Source: Apostichopus japonicus (lineage: Eukaryota > Echinodermata > Holothuroidea > Aspidochirotida > Stichopodidae). From it: a stretch of DNA of 64,000 nucleotides. Positions 38,340 to 50,502 of the stretch are shown in pieces. The notes beneath the pieces are model-generated. The model was not told the origin of the DNA. It saw nothing but the letters and a program-made list of their open reading frames with translations, and did no database searches. Position 1 is the first letter of the stretch, and every line of letters starts with the position of its first letter. The DNA is taken from positions 30,249,898 to 30,313,897 of the forward strand of contig NC_092577.1 in NCBI RefSeq assembly GCF_037975245.1. Reading direction: 5' to 3'. Position numbers and translations under genes: made by a program.

Positions 38340-38532
38340 TAAATCACATAACTCAGGCTAAGGAATATCATCATCTTCGATTCACTCCCTCGCAGCAATG
38401 TGATACTAAATTTAGCCGATAAGTTCAAGGAAATAATAAGAACATAACTCGGGCCGAGGTATATATCGTCTTCGATCGACTTCTCCGCAGCAATGCGATA
38501 CGGAATTTAGCGGATAGTTCGATGAAATAAAT
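38340..38532. repeat. diverged 97-bp tandem duplication
   Basis: Two adjacent segments (about 38340-38437 and 38438-38532) share the order ACATAACTC, TCTTCGAT, CGCAGCAATG, TTTAGC, GATA and GAAATAA, with many substitutions. Confidence 0.7.
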
Positions 38533-38534
38533 CC

Positions 38535-39860
38535 TAAAAACCACCATCGTTATAATAACCAGACTTTTTAATTCAATTGCTAGTTCCTCAAATCTAGTCA
38601 AATGTCTGCAGTGGGGGTATTAACAGACAGGTGCATTCGTAATAGGAAACTGAACGAGTCGATGCGTACTATACTCATGTGTACTAAAGAAACGATTGAA
38701 ATAAAAATGGGAAAGTATGTGTGGTGACTCTAGAACCACAAGAAAATACAATAACACTTGAGGTAGCCGGTTTAGACACACGTCTATTCAATAGGATAAC
38801 TGTAAGGCAAGTGTGAGATATATACAAGAATGGATGAAGCCTGGTGACGTATATCACCATAGCGTAGGCTGGGAGGTTCAGCCGTTTGGTGTAATAACTT
38901 AATATGAAACTATGAATCTACTACAGTATGGAAAAACAGACTCAACGTTTACTGGATTGACCTTTTCGTAAGCTTTGTTTCCAATTAAAAGAGAATTATG
39001 GGAAGCAACAAATTATGTCAAATCCAAGGGGAAATTCAGCATCGAAAAACACCCATCTGAAAATATTCCGTTATGATATCGACATGTTTATCACTGAGAC
39101 ACACATTTCACGTTGGCACATACTACCGACCAACCGTTGAAAGATTAAAAAAAAAATCAATCTTTGATGCTTTTAAGTAAACAATAACATTATCTTTTAC
39201 AGATTGTATACCTTACACACAATAACTGTATGAAATTATAAAGAAACTAGTCGCCCGTAAGTTGTCGAAACCAAACCACAGGTTTCAAAAAACGTCAGTT
39301 TGTGTTGGCAATCAAAGCAAAAAAAGCTAAATTTCCTACCTGTATGAGTGATAGTTAGAAATATAACAGTCCAGGGAAGAATTTAATGTCCAAATTTTGT
39401 GTAGCACTTTTGAAGGGTTCTGAAATCTAGAATCTTAAAATACTGTGGTTCCTGTTTAAAAAATATTTTAAAAATGCTACACATCTTTGAACTTGTACAG
39501 CAGTTTGACCTATTTGCGTAGCATTTTGCGGTGCGATACTGGATAAATGATTCCCTGCAGGCTTCCGTAATGTACCAGATACCAATATGAAACAATAGAG
39601 TGACAAGTTTGTATATTGGGTGGGTAGATAAATGGATAAAAAGGAGATAAATTGTTATTGTAGAATACAAATTTTAATCAGTTGAGTACAGAAAAATCCA
39701 GGGATCACATTTCAGCATTATTGTGGCTTACAAATCTGGCATCTGTTTCACCCCTTTATCCTGACCTCCTGCATCCCCCTATATCCCCTTCCCCCTCTGA
39801 AACATTAATGTATTTGCATTGTGACCAATGACTGAAGTTTACATAAGTGTCTGTTTACCG
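38535..39860. other. no gene seen
   Basis: AT-rich DNA with a 95-codon minus-strand frame at 39383-39670 that has no motif. No RNA signature. Confidence 0.5.
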
Positions 39861-39867
39861 TATTTCC

Positions 39868-40070
39868 CCCTATATCATACCTCCCCATTCCCACCCCACA
39901 AACCTCTCCCCATTCCACCTCATATACCTCCCCATTTCCACCCCAAATACCTTCCCCCATTCCCAGCCCAACATACCTTCCCATTCTCACCTCACATATC
40001 CCCCATTCCCACCCCACATACCTCCCCATTCCTACCCCCACACACCTCCCCATTCCCACCCCACATACTA
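39868..40070. repeat. C-rich minisatellite, about 21-24-bp unit
   Basis: The unit CCTCCCCATTCCCACCCCAC plus AAA or ATA is repeated about nine times with variation. It has no G on the + strand, so frames on both strands stay open; the apparent 74-90-codon proteins are artefacts. Confidence 0.9.
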
Positions 40071-40079
40071 AAAGCATAA

Positions 40080-41538
40080 ATAAATTGTTATTGGTCCATG
40101 AGTGAACTACATCTTACAAGCCTGTCTAGGATATTGTCACTATCTTCTACCTGGTCCATACCGTACCAACTCCAACTCCCTAACCCCTTAAGACACTAAT
40201 TAAGTTTGATGTAGGTTCTATGATTGAGGATTATGGAAGCATCTATCTACGTTAAAGCCGGCCATATCTCCCACCTCACCCCCATCCTCAATCCCATCCC
40301 GCCTTATTTAAAACATCAATTGGATTACATTGGGTTCCATGACCAAGTCATTTAAAGATGCCTGCTCCGGTTTTACTCCTACATCCTGACCTCAACACCC
40401 TCATGTACGACCCCTTCCCCTTTTTGAAAAAATTTAGTTGTTACATGGGGGAGGGAGTGGTTGTCTTTTTAAACCATAAATCTAGCAAAAAGTACAAAAC
40501 TTACCCTATAAATTCTTCATCGTTGTGGCCAAAGAAAGTGAGAGAAATATTAGAAAAGTGTAAATCAGCCATATTTATTTTCGCTTTGGTTTTCCCTTGT
40601 TTCTAAAACGTAATCACCCAAAACTCCTCGGGGCTGGTAGATGTTAATTGACTTTCCCTTTAGACACAGCTGTCAGGAGGCATCCCCTTTCTTCACTTTC
40701 TCGTTTCACAGGTTCGCTCGTTTTTTTTTTTTTTCTTCAAAAATCCACAAATTGCAAAACAAATACAGCAAAAACACCCAGAGTTTTTACTCAAAAATAC
40801 CTGGCAGGCTTCACTGCTGCAACAGCCCAGGCGTCTGTTTGTGTGAACTGATCTGTATATACAGACAGACGACACGAGTGTGCTAGGTGCTAGAGTGTTT
40901 TCACCGTCAGATAACAAATTCCATCAAATAAATATCTTTTCCAGCAAAAAATATGAAAGAAGAGAATGAGACACGATGAAATTCAGAGAATGAGAAAAAA
41001 ATCCCACTTTGAATGTCCTTTTGTCGGATGACATCGAGCGACCTCAAAAAAAAACTGGACGGATCCTCCTCGCGAGTGTTTCGGCTCCGATAGCCTTCAT
41101 TTCTCGAGCCTCTGAGGAAGAGAAAGAATCAAAGTAAATAGGATAAATCTATATTGTTTATTCATGTGAGTTGCGGAGAGTTCTTGTGACATGGCTCGAA
41201 GACAAAAGGTACATTGCACAGACTTTACACATTAGTGCACTCGAAGAAACGACAAACGAGGGCCTCAGGTTAAGCCGAGAGCAGCCAACGGACAAACGTC
41301 AAAGCGTGTGGAATGTGTAGTACCAGCTGCGTATGTCTTTACGAGGAAAGCAGACGAACATACTTTAGAGTTCTAACTACAACAACGATGGTATATGTAT
41401 GATTGATACTCGAACCTAAAAAAACCTCTTTTTTTTTTTCTTAAAGTGTATTTTATCAATCTCAAAATAAATTGTGGCCAAACTGCCTGGCCATTTTAGG
41501 GTGACAACACACACAGGAAACATGCATCAGCATACATG
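40080..41538. other. no gene seen
   Basis: Mixed composition with a poly-T tract at 40721-40733. The 81-82-codon frames show no recognisable domain. The 41030-41350 stretch is somewhat more CpG-rich. Confidence 0.45.
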
Positions 41539-41539
41539 C

Positions 41540-42022
41540 GTGTATTTATTATGGCAGACTTCTAATGCCATCAGTCTGAGGTGTATATATATATATAGAG
41601 AGAGAGAGAGTTGACTTATTTAAGGTCTTATGACATCATCAGCTTACATATTAATGGGAAGGGGGATGGAGAGGAGGAGGGAGAGGTAAGGGAGAGGTAA
41701 GGGAGAGATATTGATGGCAGCTGTGAAGGAGGTGAGAGTGGGGATGGGTAAAGTATTTAGTTGTTAAAATCAATTTATTTAATGTGTGCATATATTACGG
41801 CAAACTCCTAATTCCCTCAATCTGGAGTATATATATATATATATATATAAAGAGACAGAGTTGACTTATTTAATATCTTATGACATCATGAGCTTACATA
41901 TTAATTGGAGGGGGAGGGGAAGAGAGAGGGGAGGGGGAGGGGGAGGGGTAAGGAAGATATGGATGGGCAGCTGTGAAGAAGGTGGCTAAATTATTTAGTT
42001 GTTAAAATCAATTTATTTATTG
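41540..42022. repeat. 240-bp tandem duplication carrying (TA)n and GA-rich tracts
   Basis: Copy 1 (41540-41783) and copy 2 (41784-42022) share the order: ATTA(T/C)GGCA, (TA)n, AGAGTTGACTTATTTAA, ATCTTATGACATCAT, AGCTTACATATTAAT, a purine-rich block, GGCAGCTGTGAAG and TTTAGTTGTTAAAATCAATT. The copies differ mainly in microsatellite and purine-block length. Confidence 0.9.
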
Positions 42023-42024
42023 AT

Positions 42025-43160
42025 AAATACAACAAACAAACAGACACATTTTTAAACGTCTCAATATTTTGCCAAAGTATGTATTTCATTAAACTCTTGT
42101 TGTTAGAAGGCCTATATTGGGAAAGTCATCTGGGTATCAACAGTTGTGATCCTGACACAAATACCATCATTAGGTTTTATGTATTAAACAGCTTCAACAT
42201 TTTAGATTCATCATGCTTCTGCAAAACCCATCTCCATCGTTAGAAAACAAACCATCGACAAAAATAGCGCAAAACATAACAGAAAAATACAACAGCAAAA
42301 ATTGAAGCATGTGTGGTTCAGTGATATCATATCTTAAGAATTGATAAACTCTTCAGACTTTGCATGGGAAGAAACATCAAATCAGTGATAACTCTCGGAA
42401 ATAGAATCAGATTTTTTTGATCTTTAAGAACTGTTTGGGGGAAGTTGTTTCATGACACTTATATCTTGATCTGATAAAACGATGACGATGTCTTAAAAGT
42501 TAATTTATTCAAACGTTGCAAGTGTCGTGCAAAAGCTGAGCGGATAGTATTAAACCTTTTTATTTCTTGGCATGATTAGAAAGTGTTGATGTGTCTCAAA
42601 GTAATCCTTTACTCAGATTACTACTTTAGTTAACTTTTAAACCAAGCCATCTCAAATCTCTCTTATTCACCCTCTTCTCTCCCTTTTGTCCTCTCTCTCT
42701 CTTATTTTTGCTCCTTCCCCATGCAACCTCTACATCACTTTGTTACATCATCTTACCCATACAGATCATCAATTTCTTCTTTCAGGCAAACATGTATGCA
42801 AATCTCTTTTTCATTCCCTAGCTTCTCTCCCCCCAAAACGGTTTAAGAAAAAAGAGAAAAAATTCATAATTTAGTTAAAAGCCTTCTCTAGACAAAACAT
42901 TCCACATCATAGAGCCTCGAGGACATACGGAGTTACGGCAACGATACGTAAGGGTTTTTAAATATGCGCATGTATTATCGAGGTGCTGGACACTTGACAA
43001 AACGGTATAGCTTACACTCCCTCAGAAGATATACATGTGAATGATAAGCACTCAGAAGATAATACTGGCAATTAAAATCATGTAATATATTGAAGGGACT
43101 CCCATCAATTGAATGGACAGGTTATTTTCTGGGATTAACTTTCTTCGATATTTATATAAA
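42025..43160. other. no gene seen
   Basis: AT-rich DNA with no supported feature. Confidence 0.55.
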
Positions 43161-43239
43161 TATATATCTATATAAAAATAGGAGGCCCGGGTTCGAATCC
43201 CGGTGGAGGCTGGAAGTATTTTATATATATATATATATC

Positions 43240-43270
<31 letters not shown>

Positions 43271-43275
43271 ATTTA
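43161..43275 (+). repeat. tRNA T-arm fragment between TA microsatellites
   Basis: GGAGGCCCGGGTTCGAATCC followed by CGGTGGAGGCTGG (43181-43213) contains a perfect B-box (GGTTCGAATCC) with a paired T-stem (CCGGG/CCCGG). This is the 3' half of a tRNA or tRNA-derived SINE. The expected acceptor, D and anticodon parts upstream are absent and replaced by TA-rich repeat, so it is a fragment and not a tRNA gene. (TA)n runs lie on both sides. Confidence 0.75.
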
Positions 43276-43279
43276 TATC

Positions 43280-44390
43280 TGTACCTTTATACATATACCC
43301 CAACATGCAAGCCTGCTTGCTCAGCAAATTTTCTATAAAATATACCAAAACAAATTCCTGTAAAGGTTAAAAAACTTAAATATCAGTTTCGATTTCAGAG
43401 CCATAGGCAACGAATGTGTTTGTATGAAACCTTAGATAGAACCAAAAAACGAAAACAACATCACCTTGGTAAGAAGCAAATAAGAAAGAGAAGTAATCGT
43501 ATTTAGCTCAGAATACTGCAATTAGTTTAAATTTTCTATCAAAATACAGGAAAAAGAGGACTTTCTAAAATTAACGATAGAATGGACAAGGTCTAAAAAC
43601 GGAATCGATTTAAAAAACTACTTTAATATAGTAGATGAAATTTGATTTATCAGAATATAGCGTAATGGATGGATCATTGAGAATATATTTGCTTCAACGT
43701 TGCCTCAGATAATGGCAGGCAAAGATCGCAAAGTGTATGCATACACGCAGTGACACAGCTTTGACAGACTGCCGGATGGATAATTTACATAAATCTACAT
43801 AGATGTTATTAAAAATTCGGTGATGAGATTTAAAAAGTAAACCAGGCTATATCGTACACAACGACAGTTGGTGTACCCTTCAAATCAAATTGAACCACAC
43901 ACTTAAAATGAAGCTATTTTGTGTTTCCTTCAACATTAGCATGGTCATTATTACTCATTTTAGCATGTAAAATATTGCATAATTCATAGACCCAAGTTGT
44001 CTTTTCGAAAAAATTACTTAAGGCTATATATATAACAGAAAAAGTCGTTTTCAATTTTGCTGTTAGAGGCACCCCTTACTTTGGTTTGCATTTGTTCCAT
44101 AACCCTTTACTAACAGTACAGTCCAATTCACATGGGTTTAAAGACCATAGATTTAACAGTGATATTTGAGGAAGAGGGCTGTGCATGGACAACCTTTTCT
44201 GTCCCTCTGTTTGTGTAATCGATAGATGTTTTTGTAATTTTCCGAGATTTTTTTTCCCTCCGAAGTTGATCCGACTGCAGGCAATACTAACATTTACAAG
44301 TGGATTTATGTCCTAAGTTTTAAATCACAGGATTTGTACTTATAGCAGCCTTTTGAATGAAAGTTTATAAGAAAGTCGATCCTGTTGATT
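43280..44390. other. no gene seen
   Basis: AT-rich non-coding DNA. Confidence 0.55.
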
Positions 44391-44392
44391 GT

Positions 44393-44576
44393 TCCCACTT
44401 CTGACACCATGTTTATTAAAACTTGAGGTTGTAAGATGATACCTAAGCTTCCTCCCATACCTCCTTACATTTGTAAAATCAAAACAAATACATTTATTTT
44501 AATTTGTCAGTGCTAACGACTGCAGGGGGCAAAGTTATTTCATTTGCAATTAAATGTTAAGTTCCTCACTGCTACA
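44393..44576 (-). mobile_element. candidate 5' LTR end and tRNA-Leu primer-binding site
   Basis: On the minus strand, AATAAACA is followed directly by TGGTGTCAGAAGTGGGA (44409-44393). This 17-mer is the complement of the 3' end of animal tRNA-Leu including its CCA. CCA is added after transcription, so its presence points to a retrotransposon primer-binding site and not a tRNA gene. The upstream TGTAGCAG...AATAAACA segment (44576-44410 read on the minus strand, 167 bp) has LTR-like ends and a poly(A) signal. The internal region downstream shows no gag or pol frame. Confidence 0.45.
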
Positions 44577-44588
44577 GTTTCCAGTGTA

Positions 44589-44605
44589 TCCCACTTCTGA
44601 CACCA
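44589..44605 (-). mobile_element. second tRNA-Leu 3'-end motif (primer-binding-site-like)
   Basis: This is the same 17-mer with complete CCA complement as at 44393-44409. Its flanks differ, so it is not a simple tandem copy of the neighbouring region. Confidence 0.5.
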
Positions 44606-45022
44606 TTGGTCAGCAGATATCGCTAACTGTAGTTAAGTCCATTCATATCTTACGTAAAAGTGGGCACTGTGTTACACTGCTAAAAACCAAACAGCAGAGA
44701 GAGTGTGCTAACTTGGACATGAATTTTATTACTAATCACCTAAATTATGCTCATCTAGTTGTGATCAATCAGAAGTTTGAGGAAATACCACAGTTATAAT
44801 TTTTGTCGTAATTGAATAAAGATCCCTTTTCACAATTCAAAGTTCATCTCCAGTATTAATTTTAAAATTAGGAAACTAGCAAGTTCTGTAAGTCAAAATT
44901 GCAACTACAAGGACTGTCTTGTCCACTCAACAATACCCAGTAGATTGTGAGACACTGCACTACAGGCTACTGCCACCAATGCAATGTGCAACTGATAGGT
45001 TAAATTTAAACGCAACAGTTTT

Positions 45023-45038
45023 TCCCACTTCTGACACC
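45023..45038 (-). mobile_element. third tRNA-Leu 3'-end motif
   Basis: A 16-base match (TCCCACTTCTGACACC on the + strand) that departs at the last A of CCA. It falls inside an 87-codon minus-strand frame, which I regard as chance. Confidence 0.45.
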
Positions 45039-45039
45039 G

Positions 45040-47694
45040 CTTAACACAACATGGAATAGCTAGTGCATCCACAAGCAAACAGTTTTCTCCTTTGGGGCCA
45101 ACAAGTGATTGAAGCAACCCAAGATTTAAATGCAAAAAGTCAGGAACTTTTACCTGTTGGTGAGGCATTCGATGTTACACGGAAGCCTGGCCATAGACAG
45201 CTAGTGTTTAGCACTGCCGGGTCAATTAGGGATACATAAACTGTCAGATTGTAGAGAAATACTGATTGAATTAGTGTGAGGATGCCAGCCATTTGGGGAC
45301 TACACAAATTATTGACTTTAATGTCTAACGGAATGCCACGGGCACTGAAAGTTTCGTCGGTCGGAGGGAAAAAACTTCCCTCCAGAGTGCCCCAGCGACG
45401 TGAGACTTCGTCTTCTCTTCATTAAAAGCCGAGAAGGCTCTTCAATTCAGCCCAAATCTTACGGTCGAGTCCGTCGACTTTTGAGCAGCGATCGCTCCGT
45501 TATGCATGGCGAGAATGTTCCACTTAAAACATGTTGTGCCATCTGCATCGTCAACAGTCATTTATCTTGTTCTCTTCAAGGTGCTTTCTCCGAGGCTGGG
45601 TTTTGCCAAGACGACAACAAAAGAATAAGAAGAAGGCTCGCATCGAGTATATATCATTCATCTTGCGAATCCCCATGTGCAGCGGTGGAGGAGGAGGAGG
45701 ATACAGACTCACGATCAGAAACAAAGAGAAAACCCAACTCTGTTCAAAAGAAGGTGTGAATACCCACGGGTGTCCACTTGGCATTATGAAATCGTGCGAG
45801 ACAGGCATTAGTGACGAGTACTGCGAAATGCTACCTTGTTACTGTAAAATATAACTGCAGGAGTCACACTCCACTTCATCTAGGGGGGGGAGGGAGGATG
45901 GGGGTTACCTAATGAAAACCATCCTAAAAGTATAACAAAGAGCTAATCTTATTTCTCTCAGCCTGTGAGAGCGGAATTACCTGGAACAAACTTGACTTCC
46001 TGGTGAAAATCCACATTCAATTCATGATTCATGTTAATTGAAGTTTTTGTAAGTAAATTACGAGGGAACTTTTGGCAAACATACATGTAATTGGAAACGG
46101 TAAAAAAATGTTCGCTTGTCTTGAAATTTTTTTTATATATATATCTTGAGCGTTATTACTGCAAGTTTAAGGATGCATCATATTATAAATACACCAAATT
46201 CATTGATAGTTGGTTATTTTAGTTTTTAACTTCACCTCCAGGAATAAAGTTACAACCATCCAATACAAGGTCATAACAACAGAGAAGAGCTAGCAAAGAA
46301 TGCAAAACATTCTTTTATAAAGCAAAAATTTGGTTTCTTCTAAAAATCAATTCCAACTGTAAATTTATGGCATTCTGAAGGATGAGTTGATTAGCAAGAT
46401 GAAAACCATATATTGATAGAGACGATATTTAGAAAATCTGTCAAATATCTTCCACAGAAAATTTATCACGACGGCATGACAAACAAATTTTAGCATCATT
46501 ATTATGACAAGATTGTGATAATTCAATTCAAATTTATATTTTCATATGCTTTACAGTACAGTAAAAAGACAAAATGATAACAAACTGGTATAATTACAAA
46601 TATGATGGGCACTAGAAAAAACAAGAATGTTTATCAAAGCTAGTGACCAAGAGAAACAGAAAGATGGCTTAACAAAAACAAACAGGAGAATAAAACAAAT
46701 ATGTAACCTGAAACAAGGAGGAAAATATGGAAGTCACAGAAGGGGAAACCTTGCTAACAAACTTTACGGGTAATACTGATTAAGTGTCATTTAAGTTTTT
46801 CTTGAAAAGAACTGAGACTTTTACAAGATTTGATAACTCTCATAAATTTCACTAAATATATATCAAAAATTAAATGACAAAGTCATAATGTTAACAGCTG
46901 GAAAATAACGACTACATGTGGGGGTTACCTATGAGGGAGAGAATTGGGTGGTTATTCACCCCGGGACCAAAGGGATGGTGTTCAAGGAGATGAAGTCTAG
47001 ATATATCGAAAAGTCGGTTCGGCTTCGGTACTTAACTGTATGCTTAGATCGATGTACAATAACTATATAAGTCACATGTGATCATTTGTAAACAGCCGGT
47101 ACATAGTAGATAGCTCACAAACCCTTATAAAACTGATCATGCAAAGCATCTATTCCCAAAGGACTCCTTGATACTCATTTCGACAAAACACCTTCGTGGT
47201 CACACGGTTACTGTCTGATTATAAGGGTTTGAGAGCCGTGGATCAAGTTGTTTGGTTAAATTTCCGCATCAGGACTCAAGCCTCTCTTGGATGCTTTAAA
47301 TTTTCTCACCCCAAAAAATTGCTATAATCAATTATAAGTGTCATTCATGAGTGGGCCAAATTAGCTAGAAACAAATGAGGACTGTGCTTAGTGAGTTAAA
47401 TCATGGGCTTGGGTGCTCACCCGCTTTAAGAGGGAGTTGTACATTTCTAGTTACCATCCCTAATGCATGGGAAAGATGATTAAACCACTCAGTATACACA
47501 ATAGTTTTCAACTAGAAAACATATATGATTCTGAGATTGAATACTGTCTAACTTATGTAGAAATATTACTCGGATTTATCCAAATGAATAACGGATGGAA
47601 GTTACAGCGACATCGTCGTTGTTAATAATTGCCTCTTCAGGAAACCTCTAATATAACCTAAAACTCTACAAAGAAGGTTCTATGCCATCACCTC
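45040..47694. other. no supported gene; GC-richer patch at 45290-45860
   Basis: The patch holds overlapping frames of 119 codons (45400-45759), 107 codons (45531-45854) and 85 codons (minus). It has more CpG than the flanks. The 119-codon frame ends in an acidic then basic stretch, but no domain is recognisable. An untranslated or first exon is possible. The rest is AT-rich. Confidence 0.35.

Positions 47695-47733
<39 letters not shown>
47695..47733. repeat. (AAT)n microsatellite
   Basis: About thirteen ATA/AAT triplets in an uninterrupted run, followed by a looser AT-rich tract. Confidence 0.95.
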
Positions 47734-47735
<2 letters not shown>

Positions 47736-47764
47736 AATTATAATAATAATTAATGATATTATAA

Positions 47765-48210
47765 TGCACTTATTGTACTCTCGGTCAGCTATAAACTGAA
47801 TGAAGAGGTTCAAAAAACAAATTTTCGTTATATCAGCAATATTCACGAGCGTCAACCCTATTAAAAGAAGACTTCACTTTTTGTGATATTTTGTCTACTA
47901 GCTGAGCTAAATAATTAAAAAAAAAAAAATTGGCAGTGACTGACAAGCAGGGGTTAAGAAACTTCTAACAGTGTGTAAGTGTCGTTTATTCAAGGAGTGT
48001 CCATAATTTATTAACAGGAATAATTAAAAAAAACTGTCTGTTACCTCCATGCGTAGGAGAGAGAGACCGTGCTTGTCGTTGTTAAGTAGGAAAGGTTGAA
48101 TATGTATACTGCAGCTTTCTTCTGTATGCTTGTGTTAGATGTTTTATGGTTATAAAAATTGTCTGCTTATCCATTAAAGAGCCTGTGTATTAGAGAATGT
48201 GTAAAAGTAA
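47765..48210. other. no gene seen
   Basis: AT-rich non-coding DNA. Confidence 0.55.
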
Positions 48211-48212
48211 GT

Positions 48213-48262
48213 GGGGCCTGACGTTTCTATCCCAGCAGGATCTTCTTCAGAGGCTGAATGAC
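48213..48262 (-). mobile_element. Penelope-like terminal fragment with hammerhead-like core
   Basis: On the minus strand CTGAAGA (48250-48244), a short ATCC/GGAT stem and GAAAC (48227-48223) follow the order of the conserved hammerhead ribozyme core (CUGANGA, stem II, GAAA). Sequences of the form CCTGACG-TTTC-GATCC-n-GGATC-TTC-TCAG are widespread in animal retroelements, and Penelope-like elements are known to carry hammerhead motifs in their terminal repeats. Stems I and III cannot be closed from nearby sequence, so activity is doubtful. Confidence 0.35.
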
Positions 48263-48264
48263 GA

Positions 48265-50160
48265 GTGTTATGTTTTATCATTTCATAGCTGTGTTAGAAT
48301 TCAGGAATGGACACTGTGCTGATATAGGTATTAAAGGATACTAAAAGTAGAAAATGCTATTTAAGTATGCCAAGAAAGGCTCAAGGTAAAAGATGAGGAT
48401 TTATGACTTGATATATATGTGACATCTCTACGAGATGAATAAAAGAATGCTACTAAATCATATTTCTAAAAATCATATTATTATTTAACAAGATACATGC
48501 AGACAGAAATTGGCGCCCATAACGGGTCTATGATTTTGAGAAAAACATGTTAATTTCCCTTTTTCCCTCCTTACCCCCATCCACTTTTTGAGGGGGGGGG
48601 TTGTCTTTGTAAAGCGGGGCACAGATCAAAATCTGTTATTAAAGGCAAGATATTTTGATAAATAAAAACAAAAGTAAACGGAAAACAGAAACAAGTTGGA
48701 CTTTTTAAGGTTTTTTTTTCCGAGTCGAGGACATTTACTAGTATACATACTCAGATCTGTTATCTGGAACAAGCAATCTTTTAACCCTGGAGGGCGGTAA
48801 GAAATTATCTGAATCTCTTTTTCAAAGAAACCAAAAATAAGTCGAGAGTTCCAGCAGCCTTCAGAGCTTGTTCTAACGATGTAATAGATAAAGAAATGAA
48901 AGAGACGCTAAAAGCTAAGCTTCGGAAAGTGAAGCATCCTTGGATTTTATCCAAAATCTCGATCATCGTTTCAAGAAGGGATTCAAACACGAAACAAATC
49001 ATCGAGCCAAAAGTATCTGGACAAAACAAACATCTTTTTATATTCTCTTTGCATACGTGGGTTTGATTCTGATCACGATTGAGTAAAATACCCTTGAATA
49101 GTTTCAAAAAGTATACTTCCGGCTGACTTCGACATCTTGACTTGGGAAGCATCTGTTGCGGCGAGTAAACTTTTCTAAGGAGTTTTGTCGGTTTTCCTTC
49201 AGACAACCCGGTTCAATGAGTCTTTTGTCCGATCAGAAAATTTGGTTGTCCAAAAACAAATTGTTGCAAAGATAACCAAAGAATGACCAATTAATATAGC
49301 TGTAAGGAGAGTCTTGTAGGTTTGGTGAATTGAACCAACTTCAGGCTAGTACAACTTCCATTCACTCCAATAGAAAGACTGTTTACAACAGGACTTGGGA
49401 TGGGAGGGGGAAGGGGGAGCTTAAAGAGAAAGACTCGTTTCAATCCATTTAAATAGACAGCTTCCCTTTTGCACAATGAACTATGCATAAATGGTAACCC
49501 ATTTTAAGAGAGTGGGTTTCAACAGCAATTTATTCCTCCCCTTTAATAGTGACTTATCAACTTCCTTAAATCGGGATTTGGAGAGCGATAGAGAAGTTAT
49601 CTTTCAGAAAGTGTTATAATGATGCTAATTGGTTGAGGGCTACCACGGGACAAGAGCTCGGCGAATCAGGAGTTGTTTTAGACTTGCTTGGGAGTCAATC
49701 ACTCTGAAATCAGGTACGTACGTCAGTGAAGGAGATTCATCACACTTTAACCATTTGACGCTGTGTGTGTACAAGGTCTCTACCACAGAGGTTTGACATA
49801 CAGCAGCTATGAGTCACAGATCAAACAGATAAACCGTCACATTTTGGTTGATTTAGGTGTGAATAGTTGTGCCACTAGGAATTGATGAGACTCAAGATTC
49901 GGTTGATTAAAGGTCTGCTGTATAGACCCTAACTATAGCACCCTGCTATCATGGAAAAGTTTCTTGAGATTACGTATTAATTGACCTGCCTTGGTCATAA
50001 AATGACCTCTTTTTACCAATTAGTCTGCAGCGCCTGCCACATATTTTTTTCTTGTATGAGGGTCTTTGTGTGAATGCTATATGATTAACTACACTGTAGA
50101 CATAAACATTTTTCCACACAGGGTTTACACAAAGAGCCTCATGGTGTTAAGAAGCTATGC
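48265..50160. other. no gene seen
   Basis: The largest frame is 133 codons (48805-49206, minus), with no recognisable domain. An 8-9-base G run lies at about 48592-48600. Confidence 0.5.
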
Positions 50161-50162
50161 AG

Positions 50163-50502
50163 CAGTGGCAGAGCTAGGGGTATTGGTTAGAGGGGGCGAG
50201 AATGGTCTGTAGGGGCGCTTTCGACACTATCCAAGCGGAGCGCCACCACGTGTTGGCGCGGAGTGTACAGGAATTTTTTTGAGTAAAGATACTCCCTAGA
50301 TCGCCGGAAATGACCCTTTCTGGGCCTTGCTAATTTGCAGATAATGTGACAAATGTCAATAGGTAGATGAGAGCACAATAAAAAAGGCAATTATCGCGAA
50401 TAAGTGAAAAGTGGTAAAGAGCTGAAAAGGGCGCCAGCAGTCCATTTGAGTCCGTCAGAGGGGGCATCCGCCCCCCCTGACTGTATGGACGCTCCGCCAC
50501 TG
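50163..50502. mobile_element. hAT-like MITE copy B, internally deleted
   Basis: It begins CAGTGGCAGAGCTAGG and ends GCTCCGCCACTG, and is highly similar to the 20.3-kb copy. It lacks about 55 bp of interior (the segment with GTTAGAGCATTTTGTCAG), joining GCAGATAA directly to TGTGACAAATGTC. The flanking octamers differ, so no target duplication remains on both sides. Confidence 0.85.

Noticed and set aside
43181-43213. Functional tRNA gene
   Set aside because: Only the T-arm and 3' acceptor strand are present; D-arm, anticodon arm and 5' acceptor are missing.
48805-49206. 133-codon minus-strand gene
   Set aside because: No recognisable domain or signal; size compatible with chance.
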